Source: Rhizobiales bacterium SYSU XM002 (GTDB lineage Bacteria; Pseudomonadota; Alphaproteobacteria; Rhizobiales; Beijerinckiaceae). Taken from it: a stretch of 64,000 nucleotides of DNA. The stretch spans positions 744,001-808,000 of the forward strand of contig VWVY01000001.1 in the NCBI GenBank assembly GCA_009846685.1. Direction: 5' to 3'. The first letter of the stretch is position 1. Every line of letters begins with the position of its first letter. Positions 1 through 8,562 of this stretch are shown here, in pieces. Under the pieces are notes generated by a model, which was not told where the DNA came from, did no database searches, and was given only the letters and a program-made list of their open reading frames with translations. Made by a program: the position numbers and the translations under genes.

Positions 1-48
1 CATCCCGGCTTCGTCCGCCTTCACCTCGCGCGTCGTGACGCCGCTCAT
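1..48 (-). CDS. rluC: RluA-family pseudouridine synthase, N-terminus only (cut by window edge)
   Basis: The ATG at 48 reads MSGVTTREVKADEAGM and runs off the window edge after 16 codons. This resembles the N-terminus of RluC/RluA-type 23S rRNA pseudouridine synthases, which usually continue with RLDRW. GGAAAACGAA precedes the start as a weak ribosome site. The gene lies 15 bases after the crcB stop on the same strand. The order rarA - crcB - rluC is common in Hyphomicrobiales. The call rests on 16 residues plus context, so it is a family guess only. Confidence 0.55.
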   Translation of the reverse strand, partial: MSGVTTREVKADEAGM

Positions 49-63
49 TTCGTTTTCCGATCC

Positions 64-444
64 TTATCGCGTCAGCATGCCGCCGAGCCAAAGTCCGGCG
101 GCGATCCCCACCAGAGACCCGCCGACGGACAGCAGAATATATATGATCGCCGCGCCGCTTTCCTGCCGCATCCAAAGATTGGCTGCTTCCAGCGAAAACG
201 CCGAGAAGGTCGTGAATCCGCCGAGAACACCAGTCATCAGGAAGATGCGGAGATCGTGCCCACCCTCCCCGGCCTGAAACAGCACGCGTGCCAGAACCCC
301 CATCGTGAAACATCCGAGGAGGTTCACCGCCAGCGTGCCAAACGGAAAGCCAGTACCGAGCAGGCGCATTGCCGCGAGGCCAACCGCCCAACGGCCGACT
401 GCACCGATACCCCCGCCAAGAAAAACCAGCAATGCCGTGTTCAT
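64..444 (-). CDS. crcB: Fluoride channel CrcB/Fluc
   Basis: This small inner-membrane protein (126 aa from the ATG at 444) exports fluoride as a dual-topology dimer. Four hydrophobic segments are visible. Family motifs present are GGGIGAVGRW near the N-terminus, NLLGCFTMG in TM2 and GVLGGFTTFSAFS in TM3, the last containing the Thr/Phe-rich pore break. A TTG at 462 is in frame, but ATG 444 gives the usual family length. No obvious fluoride riboswitch was recognised upstream. The gene sits between rarA-side genes and rluC and was probably placed there by lineage-specific gene order. Confidence 0.93.
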   Translation of the reverse strand: MNTALLVFLGGGIGAVGRWAVGLAAMRLLGTGFPFGTLAVNLLGCFTMGVLARVLFQAGEGGHDLRIFLMTGVLGGFTTFSAFSLEAANLWMRQESGAAIIYILLSVGGSLVGIAAGLWLGGMLTR

Positions 445-635
445 GGAGGTCTTTTGACGCAAGCCCCGTGCTAGCGCAAGCTATGCGCGCCACGCGCCCT
501 TGAGGTTCGTTGCACAAATCGCTCAGCGCTTATTCATGTTGTGAGTATAAGTTGGGCGAGCCGGTCGGGAATTCGAGTTTTTGACCATCTCCGGCCGGTA
601 TTCGCCGTTCCTCCAACCAACCATGAGGAAATCCC

Positions 636-1043
636 ATGACCAAATCAACGCTCGTCTCCCGCCGCACGCTCGTGGCGGGCGCTGCCATTACCGGCGCCAC
701 CCTGATCGCCGGCGCGCCGGCATTCGCGGCTGGAACCACCCCCATCGCCAAGCTCTGGGCCGATGCGGAAACCCTTCGGGGCCAGCTCGCCGTCCATCGT
801 GACGCGATTGCCGCCGCAGCGGCAAACGGGGGCATTCCCGGCTGGATGCGCCTGGGTGGCGAGGCCAACAAGATCGCCGAAGCGCGCTACGGCAAGCTGA
901 TCGCGATCCTGAAGGCAGAACCGAAGAACGCGCAGGACCTCGCGATCATCGCCAAGGTGACGCAGGACAACGATATCGCCGAAGGCGGCCGTGCCTGGGC
1001 CAGCGCCCGTCTCGCCGAAGCCGCCGCCTCGCTCGCCGCCTGA
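636..1043 (+). CDS. Small secreted protein with Tat-like signal, function unknown
   Basis: This 135 aa protein starts at ATG 636 behind GAGGAAATCCC. The N-terminus has SRRTLVAG followed by a hydrophobic stretch and a likely cleavage site after APAFA (about residue 31), which is a twin-arginine type signal. The mature part is about 100 residues, Ala-rich and helical, with no cysteine and no recognised domain. It is the only plus-strand gene in this stretch, divergent from crcB and convergent with the Pr6Pr-type gene. Function unknown. Tat export would suggest a folded periplasmic protein. Confidence 0.7.
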   Translation: MTKSTLVSRRTLVAGAAITGATLIAGAPAFAAGTTPIAKLWADAETLRGQLAVHRDAIAAAAANGGIPGWMRLGGEANKIAEARYGKLIAILKAEPKNAQDLAIIAKVTQDNDIAEGGRAWASARLAEAAASLAA

Positions 1044-1091
1044 GGCGCTCGAGATATGCCCCGCACATGCCCGGAACCGCCGGGCATGGCA

Positions 1092-1733
1092 TCAGGCAGA
1101 GGGCCGCCCCCGCCAGCGCGCATAGCCAATAAGGATCGACGCGCCGAGGCCAACAGCGATCGCCAGCCCCACAACGTTGGCGAGAACGACCGGATATCCA
1201 AGCTTACCGACATCTAGAAACGGATAGGGATACCAGCCGTCGAGCGTGCCGCGCGCGAGCGCATAGGCGGCATAAAGACTCGGATAAAGCATCCAACGCC
1301 CAGCATCGGACCATCGCAGCCCGGACTTGGGCGAAAACATCAGCCAGTAAAGGCAGAACAGCAGCGGCACCGCCGTATGCAGGCCCTGATCTGACCACCA
1401 ATGCAGCCCGACCGGGTTCCACAGCTTCGCCAGCACGGCGTGATAGACTGCCCCTACCAAACCAATCGAGATCGCAAGCGTGCCAAGTGCATGACGCTCG
1501 TCCGGCCAGCCGCGCGGCCAGCGACCGGTGGCGCGCGCGGTCATCGTCAGCGCGATCAGGAGATTGGTCAGGATCGTAAAGAAGCCGAGAAGGCGCCAGA
1601 TCGCCATTCCGTGCGTGCCGCCGAGCAGATCGAGATTGTCGAACGCGACCATCACCTGCGTCGCCAGCGATACCCAGGCGACGAGCGCGATCAGACCGGC
1701 GGCGGCCCGGGCTTGCCAAGCTTCATTCGGCAT
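1092..1733 (-). CDS. Pr6Pr-family integral membrane protein
   Basis: This 213 aa protein starts at ATG 1733. About six hydrophobic segments are visible, with FFTILTNLL near residues 50-60, HAVLAKLWNP after TM3, LHWWSDQGLH in the middle and PYPFLDV before the last helix. These features are typical of the Pr6Pr (FAR-17a/AIG1-like) family, whose function in bacteria is not established. The start lies inside the 3' end of the upstream secreted-protein gene (11-base overlap), suggesting translational coupling. An in-frame start further upstream would only read the overlapping gene's sequence, so it was not used. Confidence 0.75.
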   Translation of the reverse strand: MPNEAWQARAAAGLIALVAWVSLATQVMVAFDNLDLLGGTHGMAIWRLLGFFTILTNLLIALTMTARATGRWPRGWPDERHALGTLAISIGLVGAVYHAVLAKLWNPVGLHWWSDQGLHTAVPLLFCLYWLMFSPKSGLRWSDAGRWMLYPSLYAAYALARGTLDGWYPYPFLDVGKLGYPVVLANVVGLAIAVGLGASILIGYARWRGRPSA

Positions 1734-2145
1734 GGGCACCGGGTTCCGGCATCGCACGGCAAGGATAGCTGTTCGCGCGGCCGGGGTTATCGCACGCGCG
1801 GCAGCGGACATGGCGAAGGAATTGTCCATCCGGGCTTTGGATCAGAAGGTCGCGCCCGGCGCGCCTCATGCGGATCACGGCATTCTCCTCGTTGCCCTCT
1901 CCGCCGCACCGCGCTTCCAGAACAAAGGTTTGGCCCTCCCGACGTTCGGACAGAAAATCGCACCAGTATTCGTAACCGGTCCAGCCCTTGCGAGTGATAT
2001 TGACCGGATAATTGCCTGTTTCCGGTGGTTTTCGGGTGCAATACGCCGCTTTGAGGCTCCAGACACCTTCATAGGGCGCACGCCCGGCGGCGCTCGCTGG
2101 CAATATCGCGGCAACCAGCCACACGATGGCGAGCCCGGCCCTCAT
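1723..2145 (-). CDS. Small secreted protein, function unknown
   Basis: This 140 aa protein begins with a signal peptide (MRAGLAIVWLVAAILPASA, cleavage near residue 20). The mature protein contains several cysteines (YCTRKP, EYWCDF, EARCGG, RCRACD), which suits disulfide bonding in the periplasm. It begins GVWSLK, as in small lipocalin-like or protease-inhibitor-like beta proteins, but no family can be named. Its ATG overlaps the rarA stop in ATGA, and its end overlaps the Pr6Pr-type gene by 11 bases, so the three genes are probably co-transcribed with degQ-rarA. Confidence 0.7.
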   Translation of the reverse strand: MRAGLAIVWLVAAILPASAAGRAPYEGVWSLKAAYCTRKPPETGNYPVNITRKGWTGYEYWCDFLSERREGQTFVLEARCGGEGNEENAVIRMRRAGRDLLIQSPDGQFLRHVRCRACDNPGRANSYPCRAMPEPGAHAE

Positions 2146-3428
2146 CGCTCGCCGCGCTCCCGCCTGAGCTTGTCCCAGAATTCGAGCCGCTTGCGGATCT
2201 CGCGCTCGAACCCGCGTTCGGGCGGATCGTAGAATTGCTGTCGGCCCAATGCTTCCGGCCAGTAGTCCTGCCCTGAGAAGGCATGCGGTGCGTCGTGATC
2301 ATAGGCATATCCCGCGCCGTAGCCCTCACCCTTCATGAACTTGGTCGGTGCGTTCAGGATCGTCTTGGGCGGCATGAGCGAGCCGGCATCTTTCGCGATG
2401 CGCATCGCCGCCTTGTAGGCAACATAGGCGGCGTTCGATTTCGGCGCGGTCGCGAGATAGATCACGGCGTTGGCGAGCGCGAGTTCCCCCTCGGGCGAGC
2501 CGAGCTGCTCGTAGGTCTCGGCAGCCGCTCGCGCGTGAACCAGCGCCTGCGGATCAGCCAGACCGATATCCTCGACCGCCATCCGAACGAGGCGACGGGC
2601 GAGAAAGCGCGGATCCTCGCCCGCGTCGCACATCCGGCAGAAATAGTAGAGCGCTGCATCGGGATCGGAACCGCGCACACATTTGTGGAGCGCGGAAATA
2701 AGGTTGTAGTGCCCATCCTCGCTCTTGTCGTAGATCGGCGCCCGACGCTGGATGACCGCCTGAAGGCCAGCCAGATCGAAAACCTCGTCAGGCTCCGCCG
2801 CACGCCAGACCTCCTCGGCCAGCGTCAGCGCCGCGCGGCCGTCGCCATCCGCCATGCCGGCCAGCGCGGTGCGCGCATCATCGTCAAGCGGCAGTGGTCT
2901 CGCCATAACCTTCTCGGCCCGGTCGAGCAATCGGAGGATCGCCGCCTCGTCGAGCGCCTTGAAAGTGAGCACCCGCGCACGGGAGAGAAGCGCCGCATTG
3001 AGCGCGAAGGACGGGTTTTCGGTCGTCGCGCCGATCAGCGTGATCGTACCGTCCTCCATCACGGGCAGGAAACTGTCCTGCTGCGCCCGATTGAAGCGGT
3101 GGATTTCATCGACGAACAGCAGCGTGCCCTGCCCCATTTTGCGGCGCAGCTTCGCGGCCTCGAACACCTTCTTGAGATCGGCGACGCCGGAGAAAATCGC
3201 CGAGACCTGCTCGAAAACAAGATCGGTGTCATGCGCAAGAAGGCGCGCGACCGTTGTCTTGCCGGTGCCCGGCGGACCCCAGAGGACGAGCGAACCGAGC
3301 GAGCCGGAAGAGACGAGCCGGCGCAGGGCGCCGCCCTCGCCGGTCAGGTGCTCCTGGCCGACAAGATCGGCCAGCACTTCCGGCCGCATCCGGTCCGCCA
3401 GCGGGCGATGCGGTTCGCCTTCGAGCAC
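2142..3428 (-). CDS. rarA: Replication-associated recombination protein A (AAA+ ATPase RarA/MgsA)
   Basis: This 428 aa AAA+ ATPase of the RuvB/clamp-loader group acts at stalled replication forks. Visible motifs are Walker A GPPGTGKT (about residues 51-58), Walker B LLFVDEIHRF (about 103-112) and sensor-1 GATTENPSF. They are followed by the C-terminal tetramerisation region with NAYVAYKAA and a final PxEALGRQQFYDPPERGFE stretch typical of RarA. The start is a GTG at 3428, with GGGGGGTGAG just before it inside the degQ 3' end. The degQ stop is one base upstream of the GTG, so translation is likely coupled. Confidence 0.96.
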   Translation of the reverse strand: MLEGEPHRPLADRMRPEVLADLVGQEHLTGEGGALRRLVSSGSLGSLVLWGPPGTGKTTVARLLAHDTDLVFEQVSAIFSGVADLKKVFEAAKLRRKMGQGTLLFVDEIHRFNRAQQDSFLPVMEDGTITLIGATTENPSFALNAALLSRARVLTFKALDEAAILRLLDRAEKVMARPLPLDDDARTALAGMADGDGRAALTLAEEVWRAAEPDEVFDLAGLQAVIQRRAPIYDKSEDGHYNLISALHKCVRGSDPDAALYYFCRMCDAGEDPRFLARRLVRMAVEDIGLADPQALVHARAAAETYEQLGSPEGELALANAVIYLATAPKSNAAYVAYKAAMRIAKDAGSLMPPKTILNAPTKFMKGEGYGAGYAYDHDAPHAFSGQDYWPEALGRQQFYDPPERGFEREIRKRLEFWDKLRRERGER

Positions 3429-3429
3429 C

Positions 3430-4890
3430 TCACCCCCCGAAAACGGAGGTGAAGGACTGCCCGCCGCGGTTGAACGTCACGCGCCAGACATAGGTGCGGC
3501 CGCGCGCGGCCTTGTCCATGGCCTCAGTGTCGCCGATCCGCTGACCGTTGACAGCGATGATGACGTCACCCTTCTGGAAGCCCACCTGATCGGCAGGCGA
3601 GTTGTTCTCGACCTCGCTGATCGCAACGCCGGAATCGACCCCATTGATCGACAGATCTTCCTTCACGGCCGGAGAAACGTTGACCAGCGTTGCGCCGGTG
3701 AACGGCGTATTTCCGCCGATCTTCACGGGTTTGCGCGGTGGCATCTCGGGCGCAACGACGAGCGGCACTTCTACCTCCTGCGCCTTACCGTTGCGCAAGT
3801 AAGCCATCTTCGCCTTGCCACCGACGATCTTGGTCGAGAAACGGAACCCGAAGGCATCAGGATCATCGATCGGGTTGCCATCGACAGTGGTGATGACGTC
3901 GAGTTTGCGCAAACCGGCCTTATCTGCCGGCCCTCCCGCTACAACCTCAGCGACCAGCGCGCCGGCCGGCCGCGCAAGTCCCAGCGTTTCGGCGAGTTCG
4001 GCCGTCACGCCTTGCAGCGACGCACCAAACCACGGTCTGCGGATCACCCCGCCGCCGGCTTTCGCATTTTCCAGCACCGCCCTGACCATATTAGCCGGAA
4101 TGGCAAAACCGATGCCGTGACTGCCGCCTGATTTCGAGAAAATCGCCGTGTTGATGCCGATGACGCGGCCCTTCATATCCACCAGCGCGCCGCCGGAATT
4201 GCCGGGATTGATGGCTGCGTCGGTCTGGATGAAGAACTGATAGTCCGTCACGCCGACATGCGTGCGTGCCAGCGCCGAGACGATACCCTGCGTCACAGTC
4301 TGGCCGACGCCGAACGGATTGCCGATTGCCAGCACGATGTCGCCCACCTCAAGCGCATCCGAGTTTCCGAGTTCCAGCGCGACAAAGGTCTCGCCGGCCT
4401 TGAGCTTGAGCACCGCGAGGTCCGATTTCGGATCGCGCAGCATCACCTCGGCCGGAAACTCCCGGCGGTCGGCAAGCGCGACCTTGATCTCGGTCATCCC
4501 CTCGATCACGTGATGATTGGTGACGACAATGCCCGCCTTATCGATGATGACGCCCGAGCCCACCGAATTGCGAGCCCGCTCCGGCTGCGACAAGCCGCCG
4601 AAGAAGCGCTCGAAGAACGGATCGCCGGCGAAGGGGTTCTTGGCCTGCTCCTGCTTCGAAGACGCGTAGACATTGACGACGGCCGGCGCGGCTGCCTTGA
4701 CGAGCGGCGCGAACGACAGCGTGACCTCGGCGCGGCTCTCCGGCGTCTTGCGCAGGAAATCGAGCCCTTGTGCAAGAGGCGCCGTCGCCAGTCCCGTCAG
4801 AACCGCCAGCGGAAGCACCAGCCGCGCGATCCGCGCCAAGCCCACCACCTCGTCAATTGCCTTCATCATCTTTTCAACCCTACCGCGCAT
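3430..4890 (-). CDS. degQ: DegQ/Do-family periplasmic serine endoprotease with two PDZ domains
   Basis: This 486 aa HtrA-type protease is anchored or exported through the hydrophobic segment LVLPLAVLTGLATAPLA near its N-terminus. The catalytic triad is visible as TNHHVIEG (His about 127), DPKSDLAV (Asp about 157) and NPGNSGGA (Ser about 232). Two PDZ domains follow (about 275-370 and 390-480). It degrades or refolds damaged periplasmic proteins. ATG 4890 was chosen because AGGATCATT precedes it. ATG 4920 in the same frame would overlap the divergent BLUF start, and ATGs at 4869/4866 are also possible. The gene heads the degQ-rarA cluster. Confidence 0.95.
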   Translation of the reverse strand: MRGRVEKMMKAIDEVVGLARIARLVLPLAVLTGLATAPLAQGLDFLRKTPESRAEVTLSFAPLVKAAAPAVVNVYASSKQEQAKNPFAGDPFFERFFGGLSQPERARNSVGSGVIIDKAGIVVTNHHVIEGMTEIKVALADRREFPAEVMLRDPKSDLAVLKLKAGETFVALELGNSDALEVGDIVLAIGNPFGVGQTVTQGIVSALARTHVGVTDYQFFIQTDAAINPGNSGGALVDMKGRVIGINTAIFSKSGGSHGIGFAIPANMVRAVLENAKAGGGVIRRPWFGASLQGVTAELAETLGLARPAGALVAEVVAGGPADKAGLRKLDVITTVDGNPIDDPDAFGFRFSTKIVGGKAKMAYLRNGKAQEVEVPLVVAPEMPPRKPVKIGGNTPFTGATLVNVSPAVKEDLSINGVDSGVAISEVENNSPADQVGFQKGDVIIAVNGQRIGDTEAMDKAARGRTYVWRVTFNRGGQSFTSVFGG

Positions 4891-4918
4891 AATGATCCTG
4901 CCGTCGGAGCTTTTGCCC

Positions 4919-5326
4919 ATGCTGACCCAGTTCGTCTATACGAGTCGCCCGTGCTTCGCCCCCTCGTCCGCAAGCGGAGGCCGGATGCTGGGCAATATTG
5001 TGGAATCGGCGCGCCAAAACAACGCCAGGTTTTCGATTTCCGGCGTTCTCATCGTCGGACGCGACTGGTTGGCTCAGGTTCTCGAAGGAGAACGCGAGAA
5101 CCTCAACGGCGTCATCGCCCGCATACTGGCAGACGAAAGGCACACCGACCTGCGCATCGCCGGCCTGCGTTTTCTCGGCAAGCGGCGTTTCCCGGCCTGG
5201 TCCCTTGGCATGACCACCAGCACGCTCGATATGCTGCCCATCGACCGGGTCGCGGAAATGAGCGGCGCCGACTTTCTGGAACTCGCCCGCATCGCACCGA
5301 CATCGACACACTATATGCCGGCCTGA
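4919..5326 (+). CDS. BLUF-domain blue-light photoreceptor, stand-alone
   Basis: This 135 aa protein is essentially one BLUF domain (residues 1-95) plus a short helical tail. Flavin-binding and switch features are visible: FVYTSR at the N-terminus (the photoactive Tyr), ARQNNARFSISG (the conserved Asn, then the SG turn) and AQVLEGE (the key Gln). Such short BLUF proteins bind FAD and signal through protein contacts rather than a fused output domain. It is divergent from degQ, with about 28 bases between the chosen starts, and convergent with the DUF962 gene, 13 bases away. GGAG precedes the ATG. The partner is unknown. Confidence 0.9.
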   Translation: MLTQFVYTSRPCFAPSSASGGRMLGNIVESARQNNARFSISGVLIVGRDWLAQVLEGERENLNGVIARILADERHTDLRIAGLRFLGKRRFPAWSLGMTTSTLDMLPIDRVAEMSGADFLELARIAPTSTHYMPA

Positions 5327-5339
5327 AAAGAAGACCTTG

Positions 5340-5642
5340 TCAGGCGCGTCCGCGCATCTTGGCGACCCACCAACGCAAACCTACAAACAGGAAACGCCAA
5401 TCCCTGAAGAATTCCGGGGGCTTGCCCTCGAAAATGTGCCCTATGAACTGCAGGGACCACCCCGCGACAAACAGCACGGCAGGAAACAGCCAAAAACCCT
5501 GGATAGAGTAGGCGACCACGAAAAGCGGTATCGAAATCGCGATCATCGGAATGCCAAAGCTATGCAGCAACCGATTGACGGGATTTTGATGGCTCGCCGC
5601 ATATTGCCGAATCCAATCGTCCCAGCTGCGCCCGCCCAGCAT
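5340..5642 (-). CDS. Mpo1-like / DUF962 small membrane protein
   Basis: This 100 aa protein starts at ATG 5642 behind a strong GGGGAGGAAACGGCG. It carries the DUF962 signature HQNPVNRLLHSFGIP, two hydrophobic segments (MIAISIPLFVVAYSI and FPAVLFVAGWSLQFIG), then GHIFEGKPPEF. The family includes yeast Mpo1, a membrane 2-hydroxy fatty acid dioxygenase whose iron ligands are the conserved histidines, and these are present here (H33, H42 and the GH pair). The bacterial role is untested. An upstream in-frame ATG at 5687 lacks a ribosome site. Confidence 0.85.
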   Translation of the reverse strand: MLGGRSWDDWIRQYAASHQNPVNRLLHSFGIPMIAISIPLFVVAYSIQGFWLFPAVLFVAGWSLQFIGHIFEGKPPEFFRDWRFLFVGLRWWVAKMRGRA

Positions 5643-5723
5643 CGCCGTTTCCTCCCCAAGCCACGGAGCACGATGACAGTAGCTCAATTTAGTTTACATG
5701 AAAACATTCTTGCCGGCGCAAAC

Positions 5724-5750
5724 AAAAAAGGCGGCCAAAGCCGCCTTTTT
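5724..5750 (-). terminator. Rho-independent terminator after rplQ
   Basis: GGCGGC (5730-5735), loop CAAA, GCCGCC (5740-5745). Six A residues on the left and five T residues on the right make it symmetric, so it can act in both directions. On the minus strand it lies directly after rplQ and ends the ribosomal superoperon. Confidence 0.85.
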
Positions 5751-5769
5751 GAATTCAGTTCCAGTCGGA

Positions 5770-6198
5770 TCAGGCCGCGTCGGCGTTCGCCGCGACGGTC
5801 TCGGCATGGCGGGCCTTGTCGGCCTTGCCCTTCGCATCGACATCGCGATCGACGAACTCGATCACCGCCATCGGGGCCGCATCGCCGTAACGGAAGCCGG
5901 CCTTCATGATGCGGAGATAACCGCCATTACGCGCCGAGTAACGCTTGGCAATGACGTCGAACAGCTTGCGAACGACCTCTTCCGAACGAATCTGCGCGAT
6001 CGCCTGACGGCGGGCATGCAGGTCACCCCGCTTGCCCAAGGTGACGAGCTTCTCGACGATCGGACGCAGGTCCTTCGCCTTCGGCAGCGTCGTCATGATC
6101 TGCTCATGGGTGATCAGCGCCTGCGCCATGTTGGCGAACATCGCCTTACGATGGGAAGCGGTGCGCGAAAAGCGGCGGCCACGGAAACCGTGATGCAT
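5770..6198 (-). CDS. rplQ: 50S ribosomal protein L17
   Basis: This 142 aa protein begins [21 protein letters not shown], the invariant L17 N-terminus. The 120-residue core matches bacterial L17, and an Ala/Lys/Asp-rich tail makes it longer than the E. coli protein, as is usual in alphaproteobacteria. L17 binds 23S rRNA near the exit-tunnel side of the large subunit. It is the last gene of the alpha sub-operon after rpoA and is followed by the terminator at 5724-5750. Confidence 0.97.
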   Translation of the reverse strand: MHHGFRGRRFSRTASHRKAMFANMAQALITHEQIMTTLPKAKDLRPIVEKLVTLGKRGDLHARRQAIAQIRSEEVVRKLFDVIAKRYSARNGGYLRIMKAGFRYGDAAPMAVIEFVDRDVDAKGKADKARHAETVAANADAA

Positions 6199-6281
6199 GT
6201 TGGCTCTCCTTCATTCTGACATCCGCCGTGCCACGGAACGGATGACCTGTTATGGGCCGGGTCTCTCCCGTCCCGAAAGCA

Positions 6282-6299
6282 GGGGCACCGAAGTGCCCC
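6282..6299 (-). other. rpoA-rplQ intercistronic hairpin with UUCG tetraloop
   Basis: On the minus strand GGGGCAC-TTCG-GTGCCCC forms a perfect 7-bp stem capped by a stable UUCG loop. It lies in the 168-base gap between rpoA and rplQ. There is no T-run after it, so it is more likely an mRNA-stability or processing element than a terminator. Confidence 0.6.
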
Positions 6300-6366
6300 G
6301 TGCCAATCTCATTTCCCGCATTTCCTACGGCAAACCGGAAACCGCTTTGCCAGAAAACGCTATGGA

Positions 6367-7383
6367 TCAGTAATGTTCCTCGAAACGCTTGGCGAGGTCT
6401 TCGATGTTCTCCGGCGGCCAGCCCGACACTTCCATGCCGAGGTGGAGGCCCATCTGCGCCAGCACTTCCTTGATTTCGTTGAGCGACTTGCGGCCGAAGT
6501 TCGGCGTGCGCAGCATTTCGCTCTCGGTCTTCTGGATAAGATCGCCGATGTAGACGATGTTGTCGTTCTTCAGGCAGTTCGCCGAGCGGACAGACAGTTC
6601 GAGTTCGTCGACCTTCTTGAGCAGCGCAGGGTTGAAGGCGAGATCCGGGATCGCAGCCTGGGTCTCGGGCTTCTTCGGCTCCTCGAAGTTGAGGAAAATC
6701 TCGAGCTGGTCCTGGAGGATGCGAGCCGAATAGGCAAGCGCATCTTCCGGAGTCACCGAGCCATCAGTTTCGATGGTCATGGTGAGCTTGTCGTAATCGA
6801 GAATCTGGCCCGAACGGGTATTCTCGACGCGGTAGGAAACCTTGCGGACCGGCGAGAACAGACTGTCGATCGGGATGAGGCCGATGGCGGCGTCTTCCGA
6901 GCGGTTACGGTCGGCCGGGACATAGCCCTTGCCGGTCGAAACATGCAGTTCCATGCGCAGTTCGGCGCCATCGTCGAGCGTGCAGATCTCGAGTTCCGGA
7001 TTGAGAACCTCGATATCGCCCGTCACCTGAATGTCGCCAGCAGTGACGACGCCCGGACCCTGCTTGCGCAGAACCAGACGCTTCACGCCATCGCCCTGCA
7101 TCTTCAGCGCGACGTCCTTGATGTTGAGGACGATATCGGTCACGTCCTCACGGACACCGGCGATCGACGAGAACTCGTGCAGCACGCCGTCGATATGGAT
7201 CGCGGTGACGGCGGCACCCTGAAGCGACGACAGGAGGATACGGCGAAGCGAGTTGCCCAGCGTCATGCCGAAGCCGCGCTCGAGCGGCTCTGCCACGACG
7301 GTTGCGACGCGCGAGGCATCGTCACCGGGGATCACTTCGAGCTTGGACGGCTTGATCAGGTCCTGCCAATTCTTCTGGATCAC
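6367..7383 (-). CDS. rpoA: DNA-directed RNA polymerase alpha subunit
   Basis: This 338 aa protein has an N-terminal assembly domain (residues 1 to about 235; [20 protein letters not shown] is the dimerisation/beta-contact region) and a linker. A C-terminal helix-hairpin-helix domain (about 260-320; [14 protein letters not shown] and [12 protein letters not shown]) contacts UP-element DNA and activators. The start codon is GTG at 7383, fixed by the conserved MIQKNWQ start and by AAGGA nine bases upstream. It follows rpsK in the alpha sub-operon. Confidence 0.98.
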   Translation of the reverse strand: MIQKNWQDLIKPSKLEVIPGDDASRVATVVAEPLERGFGMTLGNSLRRILLSSLQGAAVTAIHIDGVLHEFSSIAGVREDVTDIVLNIKDVALKMQGDGVKRLVLRKQGPGVVTAGDIQVTGDIEVLNPELEICTLDDGAELRMELHVSTGKGYVPADRNRSEDAAIGLIPIDSLFSPVRKVSYRVENTRSGQILDYDKLTMTIETDGSVTPEDALAYSARILQDQLEIFLNFEEPKKPETQAAIPDLAFNPALLKKVDELELSVRSANCLKNDNIVYIGDLIQKTESEMLRTPNFGRKSLNEIKEVLAQMGLHLGMEVSGWPPENIEDLAKRFEEHY

Positions 7384-7458
7384 GATTTTTTATCCTTGAA
7401 ACGGCAATCGGGCGCCGCGCCCATCGCGGTGCCCGTCGTCAGAACGCACACGAAAAAA

Positions 7459-7848
7459 TCAGACGCGGCGGCGCTTGCGCGGGCGGCAGCCGTTGTGCGG
7501 GATCGGCGTCACGTCGCGGATCGAGGTCACAGTGAAACCGGCAGCCTGAAGCGCGCGAAGAGCCGATTCACGACCCGAACCCGGACCGGAAACCTCGACC
7601 TCAAGAGTACGCATGCCGTGCTCGGAGGCCTTGCGGGCGGCATCCTCCGCCGCGACCTGAGCCGCATACGGCGTCGACTTCTTCGAACCCTTGAACCCCA
7701 TCATGCCTGCGGACGACCATGAGATCGCATTGCCCTGGGCATCGGTGATGGTGATCATCGTGTTGTTGAACGAGGCATTCACATGCGCCACGCCCGAAAC
7801 GATGTTCTTGCGTTCACGGCGGCGAATACGTTGAGCTTCCTTGGCCAT
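7459..7848 (-). CDS. rpsK: 30S ribosomal protein S11
   Basis: This 129 aa protein has the S11 platform signature: [27 protein letters not shown] and the C-terminal [12 protein letters not shown]. It binds 16S rRNA at the platform near the mRNA exit, with S7 and S18. Length and ends match the family without extension. It lies between rpsM and rpoA, the standard alpha-operon order. Confidence 0.98.
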   Translation of the reverse strand: MAKEAQRIRRRERKNIVSGVAHVNASFNNTMITITDAQGNAISWSSAGMMGFKGSKKSTPYAAQVAAEDAARKASEHGMRTLEVEVSGPGSGRESALRALQAAGFTVTSIRDVTPIPHNGCRPRKRRRV

Positions 7849-7916
7849 ATCGTCTTGAGCTTTCGTGTCTCGGACAGGGCGCGGCGCGCGGGCGCCACGG
7901 AATTTCTTTTACGGAA

Positions 7917-8285
7917 TTACTTCTTCTTGCCGGCGATCGGCTTCGGCTTGCCCTTACGGGTGCGCGCATTGGTGTGCGTGCGCTGGCCACGAACCGGCAG
8001 GCCGCGACGATGGCGCAGGCCACGATAGCAGCCGAGGTCCATCAGGCGCTTGATATTCATCGCCGTCTCGCGGCGAAGATCACCCTCGACCTGATAGTCG
8101 CGGTCGATCGTCTCGCGGATCTGAAGGATCTCGGCGTCCGTCAGCTCGTTGACACGGCGCGTCAGCGGAATGCCGACCTTCTCGCAAATCTCAACGGCAT
8201 TCACCGGACCGATGCCGTGAATGTAGCGCAGCGCGATGCAAACGCGCTTCGAGGTCGGAATGTTCACGCCCGCGATACGAGCCAC
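7917..8285 (-). CDS. rpsM: 30S ribosomal protein S13
   Basis: This 122 aa protein starts at GTG 8285, since ARIAGVNIP must follow the start and AAGGAGAAGTGCA is placed correctly before it. Motifs are [28 protein letters not shown] and the basic tail [16 protein letters not shown] that reaches the P-site tRNA. S13 sits in the 30S head and bridges to L5. The reading frame stays open further upstream, but only as non-conserved sequence. Confidence 0.97.
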   Translation of the reverse strand: MARIAGVNIPTSKRVCIALRYIHGIGPVNAVEICEKVGIPLTRRVNELTDAEILQIRETIDRDYQVEGDLRRETAMNIKRLMDLGCYRGLRHRRGLPVRGQRTHTNARTRKGKPKPIAGKKK

Positions 8286-8425
8286 TGCACTTCTCCTTGC
8301 TTGCCGGCCCCGAGGGACCGCCGCGCGACCCAAGAACCCTCGCCGGGACCCCTTAGCCGCTCAAAATTCCGTCTTCCGACCGGCTTCCCGCCAAACACTC
8401 AAAAGCGCTCGAAGGGTAAAACATA

Positions 8426-8449
8426 AAAGCGCGCGAGTTTCCCCGCGCG
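8426..8449 (-). terminator. Terminator or attenuator between adk and rpsM
   Basis: On the minus strand CGCGCG-GGGAAACT-CGCGCG is followed by CTTTTATGTTTT. It lies in the 277-base gap between adk and rpsM, the longest gap in the spc-alpha block. It may separate or attenuate transcription into rpsM-rpsK-rpoA-rplQ. Rest of the gap: the rpsM leader, nothing else recognised. Confidence 0.55.
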
Positions 8450-8562
8450 GTCTGCCTCGTCGGTAGGGGTTGCGGATAGACGAGAACAACGCCCCCCGTC
8501 AAGCCCCAAGCACGCATTTATTGAGGAATCCGTCCACCGAATTCCTCTTCCGCCGGAGTCGG

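Noticed and set aside
1-636. Fluoride riboswitch upstream of crcB
   Set aside because: No crcB-motif fold could be recognised in the 190 bases upstream of crcB.
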